DNA of 64,000 nucleotides, from positions 124,001-188,000 of the forward strand of contig NW_026947638.1 of assembly GCF_034190915.1 (NCBI RefSeq), in the 5' to 3' direction. This DNA is from Cavia porcellus (Eukaryota; Chordata; Mammalia; Rodentia; Caviidae). The notes beneath the pieces were generated by a model. The model searched no databases. It worked only from the letters and a program-made list of their open reading frames with translations, and was not told where the DNA came from. This document shows, piece by piece, positions 22,331 to 35,820 of this stretch (position 1 is its first letter; each line of letters opens with the position of its first letter). Position numbers and translations under genes: made by a program.

Positions 22331-22994
22331 GAAGCTCAACTGATTGAAGACTATCACTTTATCAATTTGACACTTAATTACCCATCTTTAAACTATGATT
22401 AATTTCTCAATAACCTTATATCTTTCAAATACATTTGATCTTCAAATACACCATGACCTCATTCTTCTGCTGGTTCTGCTCCTTGCTTATAACTTTTTGG
22501 ACCATGTTCCATTTTCCTGGCATCTCCAAGTTTCTGTGGTATCCACTGCAGCTTCACTCCACTCCCAGGGACTCAGCAGCCTCTCAGGATCTCGTAGCAG
22601 GCAGGGATGCTGGTCTTATAGTATTTTTGCTCCACTAGACCAATTAATGCATCATCCTTGAACTCCGCCTTACAGAATTTTAGCGTGTGGATAAACTGTA
22701 GAAAAATGATTTGTAAGAATATAGCATTTTGGTCTCTTGTCCAATTGTCAAAAGAATTCTCTTTTTCCATCAGAAGTCTAAAGCTTCTTGAGTACAATTT
22801 TTATTCTAAATTCTGTTTAACATTCAGAGCTTCTGAGCTACTGTGATAATCATCTATCAGTCTCTGTTTATAGCTTTCTAGGAGTCTGAAGCCCACATCA
22901 CCAAATCACACATTCCTCCTGAGAAATAGTTACAAAGGCTTCTGAGCCCCCATGGTCATGTGTAGCTACAGTAATGACCCCACTTCTCTATTGG

Positions 22995-23375
22995 AAATTT
23001 TCTGAACTGTTCACTTTTCTGTTGCTGGACAAAACTTCCAAACCTCATAATTTAAAAGAAAAGCTTATTTTGGTTCATATTTTCAGAGTTTTCAAATCAT
23101 GATTGTTTAATTTTAAGGCTCAAATATCATGGCAGTAGAGCATTCACAGGAAGACAGCTCAAAATACCCCAGAAGGGTGGGAGAACAGGGCAAAACCAAA
23201 GAGAGTTGATGGACAGATGCAGTCCCCGAGGTCCTGTCTCTGGGGCCTGCTTCCTCCAGCCGGACCCACACCCTAAAGCCCACTTAGTTGTAAACTCAAT
23301 GATAAACTCACCCATTGATGAGGTTAGTCTCCTCACAATCCAATCACTTCTTTCAAAGTCTCTTCATCTTTTCAA
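22995..23375 (-). repeat. ERVL-MaLR-type LTR fragment
   Basis: TTCTGTTGCTGGACAAAAC at the left, TTTTGGTTCATATTTTCAGAG, and CCTCACAATCCAATCACTTC at the right match the antisense MaLR layout. The inner part is GC-richer. Confidence 0.6.
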
Positions 23376-23600
23376 GTTGGTAATGCAGATGAACAGACAC
23401 AATTTTAAAAGAATAAATACATATATATAATTTAATATAATATTGTGTATATATCACTCAGTAAAATCTTTGAAAAATTAACAGTTAAATATTAGTCCCA
23501 ATAGGATAGTACTTGTTAGTGGTTCTGGCATTATGTTAAGATTAAAATTCAGTAATTTTCTTTATATCACAGAAACAACTGACTTTTCATTGTTTATCTT

Positions 23601-23687
23601 TTTGTTTGTTTGTTTTTGTACCAGGGATTGAACTCACCACCTTGCACTTGCCAAGCAGGTGCTTGTGCTGCTGAGCTAAATCCCAGC
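23601..23687 (-). repeat. ID SINE with 16-bp target duplication
   Basis: The antisense ID body (ACCAGGGATTGAACTCACCA, then GCTGAGCTAAATCCCAGC) is preceded by a T-rich tail. The flanks are TCATTGTTTATCTTTT at 23587-23602 and again at 23688-23703, an exact L1-type target duplication. Confidence 0.9.
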
Positions 23688-23807
23688 TCATTGTTTATCT
23701 TTTAATCAACAACATGAGTGCTAATTAAACTAGTATTATTGAATGTGGAAGTATGGAGTTTAATTTAAAAATGTCAGCATGATTTCTTCTTGTGTATGTG
23801 TGTATAT

Positions 23808-23868
23808 GTGTGTACCAGGCAGAGTATCAAACTTAAAACCTCGTACTTGCCAATCCCCAGTCCCAACA
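23808..23868 (-). repeat. ID SINE relic
   Basis: Antisense ID fragments (TACCAGGCAGAGTATCAAAC and CTTGCCAATCCCCAG) with an internal deletion, preceded by a TGTGTA-rich stretch. Confidence 0.5.
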
Positions 23869-23869
23869 T

Positions 23870-25080
23870 GATTTCATTTTATTAGTTTTCTTTTTTACTA
23901 GAAAGCAAAAGTACTATGTTAAGTGACATATACAGCACTTTTGAATTTATAATCACCTCTGCTCCGTAGCATCATAATTATGTGGTAGGTATCTTGTAAT
24001 TTTAACATTTGCTAGAAAAAAATAATGGTCTTATACGCGCTCTCATTGTGTTTACCTGCAGCATCAATTTAGATGCCTCTTTGTGCTGCTAAATAAAAAT
24101 TTAAGTGTGTAATTTTAAAATATTTGCTTTATTGTCAACCACTTTTTTTCTTTTAGTATGTTTGCTTTTGTAGTCAGTGTACTGTATTTCCTGATATGTA
24201 GTGTACTTCTAATCGTCTAAGTTATGTGTTAGACAGAATATCCCTCTCTTCGTTATTCCCGTCCTTGGACCTGAGCTCTGTCTGGTCAAATGTGGCCAGA
24301 TGTTACTGCAGTGATGACACAGGAAGACATTTTGTGGCATGATGACATTTCCAATAGGTCTCTGCGACCCAGAGGATTAGAATTTATTGGACCTTTTATT
24401 TTTCTTCCACAATGTTGGTTTTCCTATTACATGAATAAAGCAAACATGCCGAAAAAGGAAAGAAAAATAAATATCTTTAATCATTGAAAATGACAATTTT
24501 AAGGAAATATTTTTGGATAAAAAGAACTAAGGCATTAACAGATAATGGAGCAGGCTATTAATCTTGAGCTGTGTCTTTTGTAGTGCTAAAACATCAATTT
24601 CTTTTCAACGATTATTAGTTCATTTTTCTACATCCTTTAAAAGCTGAACTATAGATAAACTTCACAGAAATTTTTGAAAAAAAAATATATCATGGCTTTA
24701 AAAATGAATCTGAAATCTCAGATCAGCAGTAAAGTAAAAGGAATTACATCTGAAGCAAGACCCAGATGGAGGTCACTAGCAATTTTCTTAGTTTTTTTTT
24801 AATTAAACTACAAATACTATAAATAATCATTCATGGAACTTGAAGGAAATATGGCTTACCTAATATGGTGACCCTGAAGTGACATTCTGGATCTAAGTCG
24901 CAATTTATTGCTATAAATAGGAACTAAACAACATGCTTGCTTTGATGGGAGAAAAGTGATACTTAGTGTGTCAAATAGAGCTGACTAAAAGTAATTTAAC
25001 CATAAGTGAAAGCTATTTACATACAGAATCAAGGTATTTAGCTAATAAACTGCATGTAACTATTTTTAGTAAGCATTAGT
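23870..25080. other. AT-rich intergenic DNA
   Basis: A slightly GC-richer patch at 24230-24420 may be an old repeat that I cannot name. I see no gene. Confidence 0.45.
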
Positions 25081-25083
25081 TTG

Positions 25084-25152
25084 TGGGAATATAGCTCAGT
25101 GGAACAACGCCTGCCTGGCAAGCATGAGGTCCTGAGTTTAATTCCTGGTACA
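25084..25152 (+). repeat. ID SINE
   Basis: The segment GAATATAGCTCAGTGGAACA to GAGTTTAATTCCTGGTAC is a sense ID body. Its tail has become the (AAT)n microsatellite that follows. Confidence 0.8.
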
Positions 25153-25153
25153 A

Positions 25154-25191
<38 letters not shown>
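25154..25191. repeat. (AAT)n microsatellite grown from SINE tail
   Basis: About twelve ATA/AAT units follow the ID body directly, a common fate of A-rich SINE tails. Confidence 0.92.
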
Positions 25192-25193
<2 letters not shown>

Positions 25194-25508
25194 GTTTTAG
25201 AATTTATTTTTTAATTTTAATGAGATTAGCACTTAGAGCAAAATTTACAATATGCAAATGGCTGCTGAAACACAGTCGCATTATCTTTCTTTGTAGCAGT
25301 CATGTAGTTTTTTCCTGTTGGGGCTTTGTTCCCACCTCTTGTCCATCCTTTCAGAAGACTCTGTCCCAAGTGTCAGAATAGGACTATGCGACCACAGTAG
25401 CTTCACACTATGCAAGCCAGGGACATCATCTTCATAGGCCAGTGACATGGTACAGCACAGGAAATGGTATTAACAGAAACACACGTAAAAGACTGTATGG
25501 AAAATGTA

Positions 25509-25660
25509 CTCTGTTAAAGGCCTTTTTCATTCCACTAATTAAGGGCTAAGATTGGGTTCAGTAGTGAGAATTATATGCAGTTAATTTGGGACCTCTTGGA
25601 GGATTCTGTAGTTCATTACTATCTTATCAGGCCACGAAATTCTTTTGCTATATGAAGAAA
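25509..25660 (+). repeat. Inverted repeat, left arm (152 bp)
   Basis: The reverse complement recurs at 27549-27700 with one mismatch in 152 bases by eye. It is not a SINE, LTR or L1 sequence that I recognise. The similarity stops sharply at both ends. Confidence 0.95.
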
Positions 25661-27548
25661 CAGTATGTTAATGGTTTCATAACAAATCCTTTAGAATATA
25701 ACATCATTTGGCAACTTTTGATGTTCCAAATTCATGAACATACCATCTGACCACTAATTTTTGCACTTATTTTTAATATATGTATATATATGCATGCATA
25801 TATTACATTTGATATTTTCATATATGTATAGATTTTCAAAGGCCAATGTGTTCAATAATCATCATGCATATTTATTATTTGGTGGTGAGAAGATTTAAGT
25901 TAATTCTTAGTGATTGTGAAGTATACAATATTTTTCACTATAGTCACTTACATGTTAATGTCTAGATCTCTTGGACTTACTTCCTTTGTGTAGTGAAAAT
26001 TGGTATCTTTTGACTGACAACTTCTCATTCTCCCTTGACCCATATGGAAATTATCATTATATTATGGCCAACATTTTTATTAAATGTAGATGTTTGATAT
26101 TTAAAGCAACTTCCTTTTTATTGATATTATTTGACTACTCACAATGCCACACAAAACATTGCTATGAAATGTGACTGAAGATATCATGACAACTTCATTT
26201 TACTATCATTCTTTACTTCACGAGTTACATTTCCTCTTGTTACTTTATTGTTTCCCTGGACATTACCATTGACTTGCTTATGCCTCTGGCTCCTCATACT
26301 ATTTTCTACTTTAGAAAAATGATAAAGTAACTTTTGAAGAGAGGAATCTTGTGATACTAAAACTTTCTCTTCAGGTGCTTTAAATGGACCTCGGCATTTA
26401 CAACACAAGTTACTATGTGTTGTGTTGTATAAAGTTTCTTTAATTCACCACAATTACTTCTTGAACCTACTCAATTTCCACAGTGTTTGGTTTTTGAGAA
26501 GGAATGCTTTAAATAGAAAACAATGTGCCCAGAAACACACTATCATGAAACTACAAGCATTTATAATTGGGATAACTATCCAAAAATAAAGTTGGAATCA
26601 GAAACTAGACACTGATTTATATCCGTGAAAGACAATCAAGCATTTAAAACTCTAATACACTTTCCATTTAGCTGAAGCTCTTTCCTGCTAAGCTTACTTC
26701 AAAATCAAGATTGAGAAAGTTGATGTCTGTTAAGCATTCTTCTAAGGGTGAAAAATAATACTTTCACAGGATTTAAGTCTAAAAGCTTTGTTACCCCTAT
26801 GTTTTTTTGAAAAATTGATTAATAAAATTTAAAAACATGAAGGTTTCATCTACTGGTAAAGATTTTCTCTGTGTGGCCTTTTTAGTTACTACTCATGGAT
26901 AATCAGATTTTAGCTGTTCACTTAGATCATTGTGTGCTTGACTGTTATGGAATTTCAGACACTGAAGCATAAATCATTTTCAGATATCATTGACTCAGCC
27001 TCCAGTGTCTTTCCTTTAACTAAAAAAAAATTAACATCAAGATTCTTTTATTGCATAGGTTGTTGATGTTTCTTTTATCATGATATTGATTATAAAATAT
27101 GTAAAAATAAATTAGTTTGAGTGTTAACTGTATCTTTTACTGTTTCACTCTCTCAGGAAAGAAAGAAACATGTGTTTGAAACTATAGTCGAGCTGTTTTT
27201 AACTTGTTAAAACTTGGTAGTCCCCACTTGGTTAATTATGACTTGTAGTCAATTACTTAAAGAAATATTGACATAGGACCAGAGAGTAATGAAAGTGCAG
27301 CTTTTTCACATCAAGTGTTGTTTTTCCTGAAGATTTTCTGTAGAAAATAATTGGCACCCCTTTTGTTGCCAGCCTCCAGTGAGGACAGCTGCTTGGTTAG
27401 CAGCACTCAGTATCCACGTGTAATCATAATTTGACAAAAAAGAGTTCAGGACAAGAAGTGTTACAAGTGGATTCTCTTAAAAACGCAATACAGTACAGAG
27501 ACGGGGGATAGCCAGATACTTTCAGCAGCAGGTAACTAACGCGAGACT
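25661..27548. other. Spacer between inverted repeat arms
   Basis: 1,888 bases of AT-rich sequence without a recognisable gene or repeat. The ends are not repeated beyond the arms. Confidence 0.6.
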
Positions 27549-27700
27549 TTTCTTCATATAGCAAAAGAATTTCGTGGCCTGATAAGATAGTAATGAACTA
27601 CAGAATCCTCCAAGAGGTCCCAAATTAACTGCATATAATTCTCACTACTGAACTCAATCTTAGCCCTTAATTAGTGGAATGAAAAAGGCCTTTAACAGAG
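27549..27700 (-). repeat. Inverted repeat, right arm (152 bp)
   Basis: It is the reverse complement of 25509-25660. The single difference lies in GATTGGGTTCAG (left) against GATTGAGTTCAG (right, complemented). Confidence 0.95.
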
Positions 27701-29930
27701 GATGTTATCAAAGGCACCTAGGAGAGACATAAAAACATGTTTTAATTGTTCCTATGTATCCTTTGTATTGTGGAAAAAAATACTACAGTCGAGTTAAGTA
27801 TTTAGCAATTCACCTTGTGGAAACATGAAATAAGTGTTTCATGAACATGCTTACAAAATAAAAAGTGTATTAACATAAATACCTAAGTAATAAAATTGTT
27901 GAATATCTAACAGTTACTCATTGTTTACCTCCTTTTTTTAACCTTAAGTGTTTTATTTAGTTTTCATCACATTGTTCCCAGGTGAAAACAATCAGTACAT
28001 AAAGTTTAGAAATGAGGACAGTGGGAACACTAGAGACTGAAGTGAAATTTGAACAGCTCTCATATTATTGATTATGCAATGAGTCTTTTTTGAGAATTTA
28101 CATTATAAATATGATGTGGCATAATTTCTGTTACTTTTGTTGTCATTTGGTTTTTAACATGATTATTTGTCAAGGAATCATAAATCTGTTTAATTTGCAA
28201 ATAAGTGATCATTTTATAGGAGTTGCATAGAATTAACAATTTTGAAAATAATATTTTCTGTGAATTAGGAAAACATAATGCAGGACCTAAAATTTATATT
28301 TAATACCAACAGTGTGAATCTGAATTTTCACAGAATCAAATTTTAGAATTGGTGATTAGAGAAAAGCTACTGCTAGTAGACTATGTTATCTTTAATTTGG
28401 TACTGTTATGTAGTTTACAATTTTAGGCAAAAGTGTGATTTATTTATTGTTGAAGCTAATTAAATATAAATATAGTTAACACTACTATTTTGGATAAAAA
28501 TTTTTATTAACTTTGTCACTGACTTGCATGATTCCTGGTTTTTATTACATTTCCAGTGTTTAGTAAACAATTTCTCTGAGCAATAAGATTAAAGATCAAG
28601 AACCCACCACACTTGCCTGATTCCTGGAGATCTGTGCTTTATGTTACTTTGGAGCTTTACCCAAGTGAGTTAGAAGGATCATCTCCACATCTTTGCTGGT
28701 ATTCTGCCAACTGTTTCACAAGAAAAGGGTGAAACAGAAGGGGGATGGCACTGAGAGGAAAGGTGAGGTCAGAGGGACAAGCTGCAGGTGCAGTATGGAA
28801 ATTACTCCAGGGTTCGCATCTTTTGGTTTTATGATTGTCTGTCAGTCAGTCAGGAAATATTAAAAAGTTCTTGGCATTTTAACGGATAACATTTTCTCTT
28901 ATTTATCTAATGTTAGTGTATTTCATTAAAGCACCTTTTTATTGCTTTTGTCTTCTTTGCACATATGAGGGGTAATAATAGTTTCTTGTCATTGTCATGT
29001 TTAAAAATAAATACTTTGTGAAAAAAATGATAAAAATAAAACTATTTTTGGATACAAAATCCATTAAATAGTATATTAGTAATGTTATTTGTACCTAAGA
29101 TATCCCAAGATAACTACTCTTTCAAATCTCATGTCTGTAATGCATATTATGTTTTATGATTTTAAATGTATTTATAAGCATAAAGATTGTATTTTTTGCT
29201 TGTACATTGTACATAAGTGGAAATCTGGTGTTTATTTCACTTTTTTCTTGAAATTTTCTTACATCATTGCATTTAAAAGTAATTTTCATATTACCATAAA
29301 TGATTTTAATTTACTTATTTCCTAAATTATATTCAGAATTATACACTAATATATTATTTTTTATTTAAAGAAAAAAAGCAAAACCAGTGCAAGATAGATA
29401 ACCATACTACTAATTTTTTGTTAGCTCATCAAACAATATTTGGTGCTGTCATTGTTTGATTGATCATTTTTTATGCTTTGATTTTATAACTTGAACAACT
29501 CCTTGTAAGATAACAATATATTCTTTTACGCAGTTTAGTTTTCCTAGGGTATACATACTATACATACATTCTATTTTATAGAATAGATTCAAGTTTCATA
29601 TCAGTCAATACTGAATTATTTCCAGAGTATTTTTCTTCCTATATCCCTCATTACTATTGTCTGAAATATTGCACACATTCAGTTTAAAGTTTTGTATCTA
29701 CAAACTTTCGTATTTTTCTTTGGGAGGACAGATATGAAATGTCTTTTCATATTAGAGCATAAACTTGTTATTAGGATTCAAGCATTAAAATTATTTTGGC
29801 TATTATTTCCTCTCTCAGTTACTATTTCTTCTGCTTTGTCTTTTTGAAAGACAAAATATGAATTTTAATTTACTTGTAGACATTATTTTCAAAAGTAACT
29901 TTTGTGTCTTTCTGTAATGTTTATATATAC
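27701..29930. other. AT-rich intergenic DNA
   Basis: A GC-richer patch lies at 28590-28820 and is not recognised. I see no gene. Confidence 0.5.
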
Positions 29931-29935
29931 CTACA

Positions 29936-29997
29936 TCTCTCTTTCTCTCTCTGTCTCTGTCTCTCTCTCTGTCTCTCTCTGTCTGTCTCTCTCTCTG

Positions 29998-30028
<31 letters not shown>

Positions 30029-30032
30029 TTTT
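29936..30032. repeat. (CT)n/(GTCT)n pyrimidine microsatellite
   Basis: Roughly 95 bases of almost pure CT interspersed with GTCT units on the plus strand. A strand-biased pyrimidine mirror tract of this kind can form triplex DNA. Confidence 0.92.
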
Positions 30033-30810
30033 CCATTATGTACCATAACACGTTTCTAAAACTCAGCTGCTTTTCAGACACCATTCTTGAGGTTGTAAAT
30101 GATTTGATTTTTATTTCACTGAAACTTAAAAATCCTGTTGCAAAAGTAGAGTGAACTTCTGATGAATTCTTTTGTATTTTAAATTCTACTGTGGATGTTT
30201 CAGTGGAGAATAAATTCTATTTCCCATTCGGAATCAAGTGGAGGGAAAAAGAGTAAGAAGAAATCAATGAGCACATGCTCACTCTATTAATTGTGAGAAA
30301 GATACCATATCAAACTAAAAATTTTCATAGGAGAGGTGGTGAGTAATAGGGCATTGTAGTTAGAAGGCAGAGTCCTGGAAACGAGAGTTAAGACCCTGTG
30401 GGTGAAAAAAAGTAGCTCGATACGTTCACTAGCTCTAGTGAAATAAGTAGCACAAAAGCTGCCCCACAGGGAAAGTTTTAACAGCTTTTCTTTTGTGTGT
30501 TTCACATCAGATTGACAAGAAAGTTTGTTTTAAATGTGTGAAGCATCATCTAGTAAATGTAAATAAATATGTGATTTTCATTTTGCAAACAGGTCAATCA
30601 AATCCTAATATATTATATGGATATTTTTCTATATCTAGATGAATTCTATCATTTAAAACATTACTATTGATAATGAAACATGGTAACATTCATGTTTAAA
30701 GTAACACTTTGATATTTAGACCTACAGTTTGATTTGAAGTGAATAATGTATAAGCCACAGATATTTTAAATGATGTTAATTTGATTATAATCAAAATCTT
30801 TGTTTATCTT
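30033..30810. other. AT-rich intergenic DNA
   Basis: No gene or repeat recognised. Confidence 0.5.
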
Positions 30811-30953
30811 TTTTGGGACAGGGCCTTGCTATGCAGTTCAGGCTGGCCTTGAAATCACCCTGTAGCCCAGGCTGGCCCCAAACACATAGGAATCCTCCTG
30901 CCTCAGCCTGCTACATGCTAGGGTTACAGGCAAGCACCACCACGTCCAGGTCA
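30811..30953 (-). repeat. B1/Alu-like (7SL-derived) SINE
   Basis: The antisense pattern is clear: GGGACAGGGCCTTGCTATGC, GCCCAGGCTGGCC, ATCCTCCTGCCTCAGCC, then GGTTACAGGCAAGCACCACC. The duplicated 'CAGGCTGGCC' segment is typical of rodent B1-like elements. Confidence 0.88.
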
Positions 30954-30954
30954 A

Positions 30955-31850
30955 AACATTTTTTAAACACAAGAAAATATATGCAACAGAATAATTTTAT
31001 TACTCTTAAATATTCAAACTCATTCTTATTTTTCTACATCAAGGTCCTATCAACAGTCTTTACTTTGGTTGTTTCCTAAGTATTGGAAATGTATTCATTA
31101 AACCTAAAAGCAATTTTGAATGATTGACAGGTATATCTTCTCATGTAAAAATTTAAAATTGCAATTCAACTACCCTGACATTTCTTAAGTGCAGCATCAT
31201 TAAGCTAAAATTATCTAGATCAACATTAAAAAATAAGTAATTAAAACATGTTTTAAACTAGAAATATTATGCAACTTAATGAAAGATATTTGCACTAAAG
31301 GCACTGTAAATAACTTTAAAATCTGTGTGAAATTAAGAGCACTCCAGGATTGAATTTGTGTATGTTTACCTTACTTAAATTTGATTTTGAATATATTTTA
31401 AAATTTTTTTCTCAACATTTTATCTTTATCAGCATGATTTTGTAGCACATAATGATCACATTCTTTGAAGGGAGTTGGTACAAATATAATTAACACATAT
31501 TTTGAAATAGTTATGTGAAATATTTTAAAATATTGGTTTCTAACATTTTATATTATATTTCTTATTATATTTAATTAATTTAATTTAATCTTATTTAATT
31601 TAATTCTTATTATATTTTATATGTCTTATCAAATAATTTTCAGTATGAACTGTACATTCATGATCATGTTTATTAACTAAAATATATTGTACCAAATCAT
31701 CAAAATTATACAAAGCCAACTGAATAAAATGTATTTTAAAATGAATAATTTTAATACATTTTCAAAACAAAAAGATCTAGTTTACTGATGAATCAAAAGT
31801 GGCAAATATGGCAATGATGATATAAAAGCATCAATCTATATAGGAAATAC
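30955..31850. other. AT-rich intergenic DNA
   Basis: It includes a run of TTTAATT/TTATTT repeats near 31555-31620. No gene is seen. Confidence 0.5.
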
Positions 31851-31852
31851 TG

Positions 31853-31946
31853 GTTTTTTTGTTTGTTTTTTTACTTCTAGGAGTTGAACTCATGACCTTG
31901 CACTTGCCAAGCAGACTGTGTGCTGCTGAGCTATATCCCCAGCCTG
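31853..31946 (-). repeat. ID SINE
   Basis: A T-rich tail is followed by GGAGTTGAACTCATGACCTT and GCTGAGCTATATCCCCAGCC, the antisense ID body with a short internal gap. Confidence 0.85.
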
Positions 31947-31949
31947 GGG

Positions 31950-32790
31950 ATATTTGCTAAATCAGTGTAAAACTCAACTACAAAGAACATAGTGTACACT
32001 GTAAAGGCTTTGACCGCAGAGCATTAGTCATGCGTGTGGAAAGAATCCTTCAAGGGCTTTTGTTCACCTGTACCCACTCATTTTGTCACTTCCCATCCCA
32101 TTTCTCATTTCACATGCTGCTTCTTCACTTGAGTCTAGTCTTTGTGAGAACTGCTTAAGTCAGTCAGAACCTTATGATGCTCAAGGAAACAGCTGTATTT
32201 AACGTAAGAATTACCTATTGAGTGACAGTAAGGACATCACAGGAAGAAATTCTATTACGTTTGTAGATATGATTTTAGTTTCAGAAAAATTTGAATCTGT
32301 AGATAAAGAATGAGCTGCACTTCACAGGAACAATACTAAGTAGGACACATTCCAGCAGTCTTTATAAAATCTCTTAATGTAGATGACTATTTAGGGAGGT
32401 GGAGCAATGACAAGGCATTGGGAAATATTCTTTGAGTTCGTAATTTTGTCACATTTATTATTATTATAATTTTATATGTATTCCTACATAGTGATTAAAG
32501 GGAAAAGACCTAACAAGAAGACAAGATCTGTGTCCCTTTGTAGGGAAGGTAAGATTTATAGGACAATGTTGGACAGCTTTGCATCAGATGTTTTCATATT
32601 GTTTATGGGAAAATGCTGCTCATGGCAACTAGAAAGCCACTAGTGCCAACCGATATACATCTTTTAATTTTTCATCTACTTGTTTAGAGGATTGTTCTTG
32701 TTGAAATTCACAATCTGACTTCAGTAGAGCAAATTATTTGCTGTCTTCAAATGTTTAAATCCACTACTCTTAAAGGAAGCAAGTAATAAT
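31950..32790. other. AT-rich intergenic DNA
   Basis: No gene or named repeat. Confidence 0.5.
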
Positions 32791-32794
32791 CCCA

Positions 32795-33104
32795 TGTGGA
32801 TGCAGGTGAATCTAGTAGTGTTCATGATTGGTTCATTGTCTAGCACTGGGATTGGTGGTGTAAGAGCTGCCAGGGGTGGAGCCAGCACACTCTAACGGTA
32901 GGAAGAAGGTGTGTTTTCCTTCTTTTTCTGTTTGTTATTACTGTTTGTGGTGGTCATGAACTGCGAGCCTACCATGCCACTCTGCCTGGGAGCTAGCTCA
33001 GTATGCATTGAAACCCCCAAAACTGTAAGAAATAAACCTTCTCTTCTCAATTTTGGGTGTAAAGTATTTTGTCTCAACAATGAGGGAAAGGTAACTAAGA
33101 CAGA
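32795..33104 (+). repeat. ERVL-MaLR-type LTR
   Basis: The 3' half is diagnostic: CTGTAAGAAATAAACCTTCT (with AATAAA), then GTATTTTGTCTCAACAATGAG and a terminal TAACTAAGACAGA. The 5' part starts near TGTGGATGCAGG. Confidence 0.75.
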
Positions 33105-34976
33105 ATCTTAAATGTCCCCAAGTGCTCTATTGTTACAGATTGTGGAACTGTTGAGAGATGGCACAACTTTTATGTGGTATGTTGTTTTAACTTTTTCTTG
33201 GAAAATACCCAGAAGGAGAATAGCTGGTTAGAAATGAACCTCCTTTTGAGGAATCTCCACAGTGATTGGAGCAGTCTACACTCCCACCAACTGGGCATAA
33301 GGGTTCCTTTATCCCATAGCAATGCCAACATTTGTTATTGATTGATTTCTTCATGAAAACCATTCTTTTTGGAGTGAGATGAAATATCAGTGCTTTTTAA
33401 ATTTGCATTTCTCAAATGACCAGTGATGTTGAATATTTTTTCATGTATTTACTTGCCATTTGTACTTCTTTATCTGAGATGTGTATATTCTTCTAAAATG
33501 CCTTTATTTGGATTACATCTTTGAATTTAGATATCATATTTTTTTTCAATTCTTTACATGTTCTAGATAGAAGTTTTTTGTCTGAGGGAAACTTAGATAA
33601 TTTTTTTCCATTCTGTGTGTTTTCTTTTCACTGCATTGATTTTTTTGATGTGTAAAACTCTTTAATAAATTGAGATCCCAGTTGTTGATTCTTTGAAGTA
33701 TTTCGTGTGCAGTTTACATTTTGTTCATCAAATCACTGCTTACCCGTCTTCAAGATTTCTATGTACATTGTCTTCCATTAGATTTAGTTTTTCTGTTTAA
33801 TATTTAGATCTTTGATATATTTTGATTTTAATTCATTTCATGGTGATAGCATGTGTCTAGTTTTAGTGTTTGGCATGTAGAAAGCCAGTTTTTTCAGCAC
33901 TATTTATTACAAAGCCTTTTGCCCAGTGACCATGTTTGACTCCTTTGCCAAAAATGAAGTGGCTGAATGTCTTTACAGTTCTGTACTCATCTTCTACTTT
34001 AGTATATTGTTCCTTATGTCTTTTTCCTTGCCAGTACCATACTGATTTTATTAGAGTCCCTTTGTAGTAGAATTTCAAATCTAGGATCGTGATGCCTCCT
34101 GCATTGCCTTTGTTTCTCAGGATTGGCTTTGCTATCCTAGATCTTTTCTGTTTCTAAATGATTTTTAGAAATGTTTTCTCTATATCTGTGAGGTATGCTA
34201 ATGGTATTTTGATCAGAATTGCATTGCAATTTGTGTAACAGTTTTGGGAGTATGACCATATTTTCACAATATTGGGTCTTTCTATCCATGAGCAAAGCAT
34301 ACTGTAATTTGTAATTTGCAGTATACAGATTGTTTATGTACTTTCTTAGATTTATTCCAAGGTATTTCATTTTTTTGGATGCTATTGTGAAAGTGTTATT
34401 TCTACAATACTTCTCTCAGTCAATTTGGTTTTTGTGTACAGAAATGCTGTTACTTTTTGGTACTAACTTTGTTTCCAGCTATGCTACTGAATTTACTTAT
34501 TTAGTCTACTCATTTGGTGGAGTTTTTGGGGTCTGCTATGTAGAGTATCATGCCATTTACAAATAATGATAATTTAACTTATTCTTTCCTATCTTTGTTT
34601 TATTTCTCTCTCTTGTCTACTGCTCTGGTTACTGTTACCAAAACTGTATTGAAGGAGTGGTGATATTGGATGACCTTCTCTTGTTCCTGACTTTATAGTG
34701 AAAGCTTCCAGTTTTTGTCTATTTTGTATGATATTGGCTATTGGTTTGTCATAGATGCTTTTTCTCATATCGAGGTAGAGACAGTTTATACTGGTTTTCT
34801 GTGGAGTTTTTATCATGAATGACTATTGGACTTTATCAAAAGCATTTTCTACATCTATTGCTATGACCATATGATTTTTGTCTTTGGCTCTTTTGATGTG
34901 GTGCATTATGTTTATTGGTTTGCATATACTGACCCATTCCTGGGATGAATCCTACTTGGTCATGATGTATAATCTT

Positions 34977-35820
34977 CTAAATGATTTGCTGCATTCTGTC
35001 TGCTATTTTATTGAGAATTTTTGCATCTATGTTCGTTAGGGAGATTGGCCTGTGGTTCTCCTGTTTGGTTGAGTTTTTCTCTGGTTTCAGTATCAGAATG
35101 GTGCTTGCCTCCAGGAATGGGGTAGGGAGTGTTGTTACCCTTTCAGTTTCATTACAGAGTTTGAAGAGTATTAACATTAAATCTTCTCTAAATTTCTTCT
35201 AGAATTCAGCCATAAATCTACAAGGATTTTTATTTGTTAGTAAGTTTTTAATTACATATTTGATTTCAGTAGTTGATAGTAGGTTATTCAAATTTTTTGT
35301 ATCTTCTCGATTCAGCTTTGCTAACTGGTGAGTTTCTAGGAATCTATCCATTTCTTCTGTGTTTTCCAGCATGAGTAAAGGCCTTTAAAGTGATTAATGA
35401 AGATCTTCTGATTTTCCACATGATCTGTAGTGATTTCATCCTTTTAATTTCTCATTGCATACACTTGAGTTTTTTCTTATCTTTTCTTGATAACGTTGGC
35501 TAGGGTTTTACCAATTTTGTTGATTGTTTCAAAGAACCAACTCAATTAATTCTTTGTACTATTTTCTTAGTCTCAATTACATTAAGCTCTACTCTGATCT
35601 TTACAATTTCTTCCCTTCTATGAGCTTTGGTCTTGACTTGCAGATTGCTCATTTGTGCTGTTGTGTTTTCCTGAAATGAGAATTCACTGCCATATTTCCT
35701 TCTTAGGATTGCTTTCATCACATCCCACAGGTTTAAGTACGTTATATCTGCATTTTCATTTAACTGTAGATATTGTTCAATTTGTTCTTTAATTTTATCT
35801 GTGACACATTGGTTGTTCAA
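34977..35820 (-). pseudogene. L1 ORF2 fragments (endonuclease-RT linker and RT)
   Basis: Two open pieces in different frames cover the ORF2 linker (35820-35542) and the start of RT (35177-34977), where NHRPISLTNIDAKILNKI is the typical L1 RT motif. Frameshifts between them rule out function. The catalytic YADD region is not preserved in an open frame. Confidence 0.85.

Noticed and set aside
22395..22661. 88-codon plus-strand ORF with hydrophobic start
   Set aside because: It sits between LTR relics; the hydrophobic character follows from T-rich codons.
29815..30084. ORF encoding Arg/Glu/Asp repeats
   Set aside because: It is only the CT microsatellite read on the minus strand.
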